A stretch of DNA of 6,143 bases from Acetobacteraceae bacterium (GTDB lineage: Bacteria; Pseudomonadota; Alphaproteobacteria; Acetobacterales; Acetobacteraceae): NCBI GenBank assembly GCA_019689515.1, contig JADGHI010000250.1:1-6143 (forward strand), in the 5' to 3' direction. This document shows, piece by piece, positions 1 through 3,227 of the stretch. Position numbers and translations under genes: made by a program. A model generated the notes under the pieces. That model searched no databases, was not told the origin of the DNA, and was given only the letters and a program-made list of their open reading frames with translations. Numbering within the stretch: the stretch's first letter is position 1; each line of letters opens with the position of its first letter.

Positions 1-205
1 GCTCCGCCTCCGCGGCGGACGGCGTGAAGGGGGTGGAGGGGCTGGCCGGGACGCCGTCCTCCTCCGGCGGGCACCAACGGGCGATCTCGGCTTCCACCGC
101 GGCCCGCTCCGCCTCGGCGGCGGCCCAGGCGAGGAGGGTGGAAACCAGCGCGTTCGGCGTCACGGCCCCGGTGTGGCGCGGGATATCCTGGTTCGTCCTG
201 ACCAT
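1..205 (-). CDS. Hypothetical protein, N-terminal part (runs off left edge)
   Basis: An open frame starts at ATG 205-203 on the minus strand and stays open to the window edge, giving 68 residues that begin MVRTNQDIPRHTGAVTPNAL. A good Shine-Dalgarno, GGGGAGAT (complement of 212-219), lies 6 nt before the ATG and decides the start. Residues about 19-44 are Ala/Glu/Arg-rich with tryptophans at 27 and 44, and look like one amphipathic helix. After that comes a Pro/Ser/Thr/Glu-rich stretch (about 46-68) that is probably flexible. No signal peptide or membrane segment is visible. I do not recognise the family. The gene diverges from vgrG and shares its 480-bp upstream region, so it may be co-regulated, but nothing in the protein ties it to secretion. 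Third-position G/C bias and the ribosome site support a real gene. Confidence 0.62.
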   Translation of the reverse strand, partial: MVRTNQDIPRHTGAVTPNALVSTLLAWAAAEAERAAVEAEIARWCPPEEDGVPASPSTPFTPSAAEAE

Positions 206-217
206 CGAAGTATCTCC

Positions 218-227
218 CCGACGTCGG
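218..227. promoter_or_regulatory. 10-bp perfect palindrome overlapping minus-strand ribosome site
   Basis: CCGACGTCGG is a perfect palindrome. Its left end overlaps the GGGGAGAT ribosome-binding site of the leftward gene (complement of 212-219). A protein bound here could block translation or transcription of that gene. The palindrome is short and the DNA is GC-rich, so chance is a real alternative. Confidence 0.25.
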
Positions 228-290
228 TCGCGTTCTTCGCTCCGCGCGGTCAGCGCCGATGCGCCGCCGCTCATGGGACGACATCCTACC

Positions 291-306
291 GCCGTTCTGT
301 TACGGC
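291..306. promoter_or_regulatory. 16-bp inverted repeat, possible operator
   Basis: GCCGT and ACGGC are 5-bp perfect arms separated by TCTGTT. The site lies about midway in the divergent region, roughly 90 bp before the leftward start codon. Its size and spacing fit a dimeric helix-turn-helix regulator site. No regulator gene is seen in the window, so the assignment rests only on symmetry. Confidence 0.25.
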
Positions 307-327
307 ATGGCGTCGCGCCAGGCGGGT

Positions 328-380
328 TGGGTTTCGCCGTGTTGCACCGGTCTTGCGCGTGTTTCGACCGTGTTTCACCG
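328..380. repeat. Phased ~10-bp degenerate repeat array upstream of vgrG
   Basis: Two long copies are seen directly: GTTTCGCCGTGTTGCACCG (331-349) and GTTTCGACCGTGTTTCACCG (361-380), identical at 18 of 20 aligned positions. They resolve into a shorter core, CGTGTT(T/G)C(G)ACCG, clearly present at 338, 358 and 369. Degenerate units start at 328 and about 349. Start-to-start distances are about 10, 11, 9 and 11 bp, one DNA turn, so a TT/TTT step recurs on the same face. This pattern fits cooperative binding of a regulator or an intrinsically curved promoter region. It is not coding in any frame I consider real. Confidence 0.5.
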
Positions 381-401
381 CGGCTTCTGCGCCGCGCGCG
401 G

Positions 402-418
402 CGCTTGTGACGCAAGCG
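402..418. promoter_or_regulatory. Inverted repeat CGCTTG-N5-CAAGCG
   Basis: Two perfect 6-bp arms, CGCTTG (402-407) and CAAGCG (413-418), flank TGACG. It could be a dimeric operator or a short hairpin. It sits just right of the phased repeats and about 130 bp before the leader ORF. There is no T-run after it on either strand, so a terminator is unlikely. Confidence 0.3.
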
Positions 419-546
419 GATGCAATGTTAGCGTTCTGCTCACGGAATCGCAGAGGGGCTGATCGGCCTCCGTCGTGCCGCGAGGCGTGTTCGCGGTTGC
501 GAGGGTGTATCGGCTCACCCTGCGCATGGGGGAGGAGTGGGACGCG

Positions 547-657
547 ATGTGCCTTCGCGGCAACCGGGGCAGCGCCTGCAGCGGCTGTGGCGCTGCCTCC
601 GTAAGCCCACGGCGCCCTTCGGGCGTGGCGCCCGGCGCCGACGTGCGGCCCGTCTGA
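547..657 (+). CDS. Possible 36-residue leader ORF upstream of vgrG
   Basis: ATG 547 is preceded by GGGGGAGGAG (528-537), the best Shine-Dalgarno in the window, at 9-nt spacing. This is much better than the site before vgrG. The frame runs 36 codons to TGA 655-657, which is 11 nt before the vgrG ribosome site. The peptide begins MCLRGNRGSACSGCGAA. It has three cysteines, two of them in a CxxC, followed by a Pro/Arg/Gly tail. No known family is recognised. If translated, it could act as a leader that couples or times vgrG translation. Alternatives: the ribosome site serves an N-terminally extended VgrG starting at GTG 549, or is fortuitous. An in-frame ATG at 526 is possible but would lie before the ribosome site. 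Confidence 0.3.
   Translation: MCLRGNRGSACSGCGAASVSPRRPSGVAPGADVRPV
607..639 (+). promoter_or_regulatory. Two adjacent GC-rich hairpins in the vgrG leader
   Basis: CGCCC (613-617) pairs with GGGCG (621-625) across a TTC loop, and CCA/TGG (607-609 and 626-628) can lengthen the stem around a small bulge. GGCGC-CCG-GCGCC (627-639) forms a second stem that competes with the lengthened first one. Both lie 29 to 61 nt before the vgrG ribosome site and inside the possible leader ORF. There is no following T-run, so intrinsic termination is unlikely. An effect on translation or RNA stability is an inference. Confidence 0.3.
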
Positions 658-667
658 ACCCCGTCGC

Positions 668-674
668 GGAGAGG
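668..674 (+). promoter_or_regulatory. Ribosome-binding site chosen for vgrG
   Basis: GGAGAGG lies 12 nt before ATG 687, somewhat far but usable. It supports starting VgrG at MSGQQSGG rather than at GTG 537 or GTG 549, which would add 46-50 residues rich in Arg and Pro that are not typical of VgrG N-termini. Confidence 0.5.
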
Positions 675-686
675 CGCAGCAGACCC

Positions 687-2822
687 ATGTCCGGACAGCA
701 GAGCGGCGGTGCCGAGACCTTCACCCAGGAACGGCGCCTGCTCGAGATCGAGACCGAGCTCGGCAAGGACGCGGTCCTGCTCCTCGAGGTGGACGGCGAG
801 GACCGGCTGTCCCGCGGTTACGTCTTCCACATCGAGATCGCGACCCGGCTCGGCGACTCCGCCATCCGCGCCCTGCTCGGCAAGCCGGTCACGCTCTGGC
901 TGCACGACCTCACCCTGACCGAGCGGCGCCCGATCCATGGCCTGCTGCGCCGGCTGACGCGGCGCTACAGCACGCGGCGCGACTTCAACCTCTGGCGGGC
1001 GGAGGTCGTGCCCTGGTTCTGGTTCCTCTCCTGCACCGCGGACTGCCGGATCTTCCAGGACCTCAGCGTCCCCGACATCATCCGCAAGGTGCTCGACGGC
1101 TATCCGGGGGCCAACTACGAGATCCGCGGCCTGCTCGGTACCTACCCGAAGCTCGAATACTGCGTGCAGTACCGCGAGAGCACCTTCGACTTCCTCTCGC
1201 GCCTCATGGAGCATGCGGGACTGTTCTATTGGTACGAGCACCATCCCTCGCGGCATGTGCTGGTGATCTCGGACAACAACACCATGGTGCCGCAGGCCCA
1301 GGCGGGCCAGGTCTCCTACGTGACCGACAGCAACCACCGCGAGGTCGTGGAGGAGTTCGAACAGGACTTCCACTTCCGCCCTGGCAAATGGGTGCTGAAG
1401 GACTTCGATTTCGAGAACCCGAGCTCCGATCTCTCGGTGGACGCGCCGACCAGGCTGGAGGTCGCGCGCATGTCCGACCACGAGGTCTATGACTATCCCG
1501 GCCTCTATACCCAGAGGGGCGACGGCTCGACCCTGGCGCGGCTGCGCATCGAGGAGGAGGAGGCGCAGCACCACCGCATCCAGGCGCGCGCGGCGACGCC
1601 CAGCTTTGACGCGGGCCGGCGCATCACCCTCGGCCACGAGCGCGAATCCTATCTCGTGACGGCGGTGCGCCACCACGCGAGCGACCGCTCGCACTGGAGC
1701 AATGAGGCGGTGGACCGCCCACAGTACTCGAACACCTTCACAGCGATCCCCGCCAAGGTGCCGTTCCGCGCGTCGCGCATTACCCCGAAGCCGCGCGTCC
1801 TTGGCCCGCAGACGGCGACCGTCACCGGCCCGGCAGGCGAGGAGATCCACACCGACAAGTATGGCCGGGTGAAGCTGCGCTTCCACTGGGACCGCAACCC
1901 GGACGGCAAGCCCGACGAGCAGAGCTCCTGCTGGGTGCGCGTCGCGCAGGTCTGGGCAGGCAAGGGCTGGGGCGCGATCCACATCCCGCGCATCGGCCAG
2001 GAGGTCGTGGTGGACTTCCTGGAAGGCGACCCGGACCGGCCGCTCATCACCGGGCGCGTGTACAACGGCGAGAACCCGGTCCCCTACGACTTGCCCGCCA
2101 AGGCCTCGCAGTCGGGCCTCATCAGCAACTCCACCAAGGGCGGCGGCGGCTCCAACGAGCTGCGCTTCGAGGACGCGAAGGGCTCGGAACAGGTCTGGTT
2201 CCACGCCCAGAAGGATCTCGATTCGAAGATCGAGAACAACGAGACGCGCGAGGTCGGCAACGACCGCACCACCACGATCCACAACAACGAGACGACGACG
2301 GTCGACGCGAACAAGACCACGACCGTCAAGGGCGACTTCAAGGAGGACGTCCTCGGGACCGAGACACGCAGCGTCGTCGGCAATGTCAGCGAGACCTTCG
2401 CGGCGAACGAGACGCGCATGGTCAGCGGCTCGATGACCGAGACCATCGGCGGCAGCCTCACCCAGACCGTCACGGGCGGGATCACCATCTCGACGCCCGG
2501 TGCGATCACCATCGCCGCCGGTGGCGGCTGGTCGCTCGTCGCGCCGGCCGGCACGCGCACGGTGGACAGCTTCTTCGAGAAGACGGGCAACAAGGACGGC
2601 TACAGCTTCGCGGTGAAGTTCTCGATGAACCTCACCGAGACCAAGATCGTCCCGGGCATCGCGACGTCGATCATCAACAACAAGATCGACATCGTCAGCA
2701 TGAAGGTGGACAAGAGCCTCACCGTCTTCAAGTCGAACCCCACCGAGCTTAAGACTGTGGGCCAGGTCATCAAGACCGGATACATGAATCTGCACACCTT
2801 CGGTCTGGTCGTCTGGACATGA
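687..2822 (+). CDS. vgrG: T6SS spike protein VgrG (Rhs/VgrG, gp27-gp5-like)
   Basis: This is the trimeric spike that caps the Hcp tube of the type VI secretion system and carries effectors into target cells. The protein has 711 residues. Residues about 14-360 are the gp27-like base, including the family hallmark YCVQYRESTFDFLSRLMEHA (158-177) followed by GLFYWYEH. Residues about 370-465 are the gp5 OB-fold, with DKYGRVKLRFHWDR (390-403), SCWVRVAQVWAGKGWG (414-429) and IPRIGQEVVVDFLEGDPDRP (433-452). NELRFEDAKGSEQVWFHAQKDL (starting 490) leads into ten octads of the beta-prism needle (517-596), then the GGITISTPGAITI cap region. Residues about 621-711 are an extra C-terminal segment with many Lys and almost no Arg, and no toxin motif that I recognise. 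It is probably an adaptor, effector or PAAR docking region rather than a toxin. ATG 687 was chosen from the family N-terminus and GGAGAGG at 668. The stop overlaps the next start (ATGA), and a DUF2169 gene follows, as beside Agrobacterium VgrG2. Confidence 0.97.
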   Translation: MSGQQSGGAETFTQERRLLEIETELGKDAVLLLEVDGEDRLSRGYVFHIEIATRLGDSAIRALLGKPVTLWLHDLTLTERRPIHGLLRRLTRRYSTRRDFNLWRAEVVPWFWFLSCTADCRIFQDLSVPDIIRKVLDGYPGANYEIRGLLGTYPKLEYCVQYRESTFDFLSRLMEHAGLFYWYEHHPSRHVLVISDNNTMVPQAQAGQVSYVTDSNHREVVEEFEQDFHFRPGKWVLKDFDFENPSSDLSVDAPTRLEVARMSDHEVYDYPGLYTQRGDGSTLARLRIEEEEAQHHRIQARAATPSFDAGRRITLGHERESYLVTAVRHHASDRSHWSNEAVDRPQYSNTFTAIPAKVPFRASRITPKPRVLGPQTATVTGPAGEEIHTDKYGRVKLRFHWDRNPDGKPDEQSSCWVRVAQVWAGKGWGAIHIPRIGQEVVVDFLEGDPDRPLITGRVYNGENPVPYDLPAKASQSGLISNSTKGGGGSNELRFEDAKGSEQVWFHAQKDLDSKIENNETREVGNDRTTTIHNNETTTVDANKTTTVKGDFKEDVLGTETRSVVGNVSETFAANETRMVSGSMTETIGGSLTQTVTGGITISTPGAITIAAGGGWSLVAPAGTRTVDSFFEKTGNKDGYSFAVKFSMNLTETKIVPGIATSIINNKIDIVSMKVDKSLTVFKSNPTELKTVGQVIKTGYMNLHTFGLVVWT
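2235..2474 (+). repeat. Ten octad repeats (24-bp period) encoding the VgrG needle
   Basis: VgrG residues 517-596 divide cleanly into ten eight-residue units: NNETREVG, NDRTTTIH, NNETTTVD, ANKTTTVK, GDFKEDVL, GTETRSVV, GNVSETFA, ANETRMVS, GSMTETIG and GSLTQTVT. The hydrophobic residue (V, I or F) always sits at the seventh position. This is the known gp5 C-terminal pattern that winds three chains into a beta-prism needle. Protein periodicity is strict, while the DNA copies have diverged, so recent expansion is not indicated. Confidence 0.85.
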
Positions 2823-3196
2823 CCCTCTCCGTCCGGCGCATCCGCATGGACAGCGAGACCCTGCTCGGCACCGCCGCGGTCCTGGCGATCGTCGCGGCGA
2901 GCGCGGCCTACACCTTCGGTCCCTCGCTGCTGCGGGACATGCGCGAGCGCCGCATCCTCGCCTCCGGCACGCCGGCGGAGGCGCGCGTCCTCGACCTGCG
3001 CGACACGGGAAGTCGGTTCAACGGCCGTTCGGAAGTCGCGATCAGGCTCGAGGTCAGGCCAGCCGGGCGGGCGCCTTTCACCGCGGAGGTGGTGCGCGTG
3101 GTCGGTCTCGCCGACATCGATCGCTTCGCGCGCGGGCGCACCGTCGCGGTCAGGTTCGATCCCGAGCGGCCCGGCCGCGTGGCGATCGCCGAGTGA
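2819..3196 (+). CDS. Small membrane-anchored protein with DUF3592-like domain
   Basis: The 125-residue product has a basic N-terminus (VRRIR), one membrane segment at about residues 14-35 (TLLGTAAVLAIVAASAAYTF), and a soluble C-terminal domain (about 48-125). That domain has the order GTPAEARVLDLRDTGSRFNG, then EVAIRLEVRPAGRAPFTAEV, then TVAVRFDPERPGRVAIAE. This G-x-A-x-V, DTG-x-x-N, VxPxGxxPF, VxxDPxxPxxV pattern resembles a widespread family of small beta-rich membrane proteins of unknown function, often labelled DUF3592-like. The start ATG overlaps the vgrG stop as ATGA, implying translational coupling. An internal ATG at 2846 (residue 10) has no better ribosome site. Its place between vgrG and an adaptor gene suggests an accessory role in the same secretion event. 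Immunity to an effector is possible, but no adjacent toxin is visible to pair with it. Confidence 0.82.
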   Translation: MTLSVRRIRMDSETLLGTAAVLAIVAASAAYTFGPSLLRDMRERRILASGTPAEARVLDLRDTGSRFNGRSEVAIRLEVRPAGRAPFTAEVVRVVGLADIDRFARGRTVAVRFDPERPGRVAIAE

Positions 3197-3227
3197 CCGT
3201 GCGCAACCGCCGGCAGGACCGAGGCCC

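Larger units (their letters stand above)
206..686. other. Divergent intergenic and leader region
   Basis: About 480 bp separate the start of the minus-strand gene from vgrG. The part from about 290 to 450 looks less G/C-extreme than the flanking genes, as expected for a promoter region. It contains a 10-bp palindrome beside the minus-strand ribosome site (218-227), a 16-bp inverted repeat (291-306), a TGGCG/CGCCA repeat (308-320), a phased repeat array (328-380), a CGCTTG/CAAGCG repeat (402-418), a possible leader ORF (547-657) and GC-rich hairpins (607-639). I could not identify a convincing -35/-10 pair on either strand. Several frames are open here, but only the 547-657 frame has a start signal that makes it worth listing. 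Confidence 0.6.

Noticed and set aside
342..356. Possible sigma-54 promoter, TTGCAC-N5-TTGC
   Set aside because: Spacing and the -12 element fit, and some T6SS operons use sigma-54, but the near-invariant GG of the -24 element is TG and the match lies within the phased repeat array, which explains it as well.
328..380. CRISPR array
   Set aside because: The units are about 10 bp with no unique 30-40 bp spacers between identical repeats, and no cas genes are visible.
24..604. Plus-strand open frames at 24-410, 173-604 and 259-462
   Set aside because: They are Arg/Ala/Ser-rich, overlap each other, the antisense gene and the regulatory repeats, and lack convincing ribosome sites.
607..639. Intrinsic terminator before vgrG
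   Set aside because: The hairpins are GC-rich but are not followed by a run of T on either strand.
537..686. N-terminal extension of VgrG from GTG 537 or GTG 549
   Set aside because: The added residues are Arg/Pro-rich (for example RGARRRRAARLNP) and not like VgrG N-termini. The family start pattern fits ATG 687 with GGAGAGG upstream.
375..2795. Long minus-strand open frame opposite vgrG
   Set aside because: It is a shadow produced by high-GC codon bias in vgrG. It overlaps the well-supported VgrG almost completely and shows no family motif or ribosome site.
2547..2819. VgrG C-terminus as an evolved toxin domain
   Set aside because: The segment is only about 90 residues and shows no recognisable catalytic motif. 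A docking or tip role is more likely given the adaptor gene downstream.
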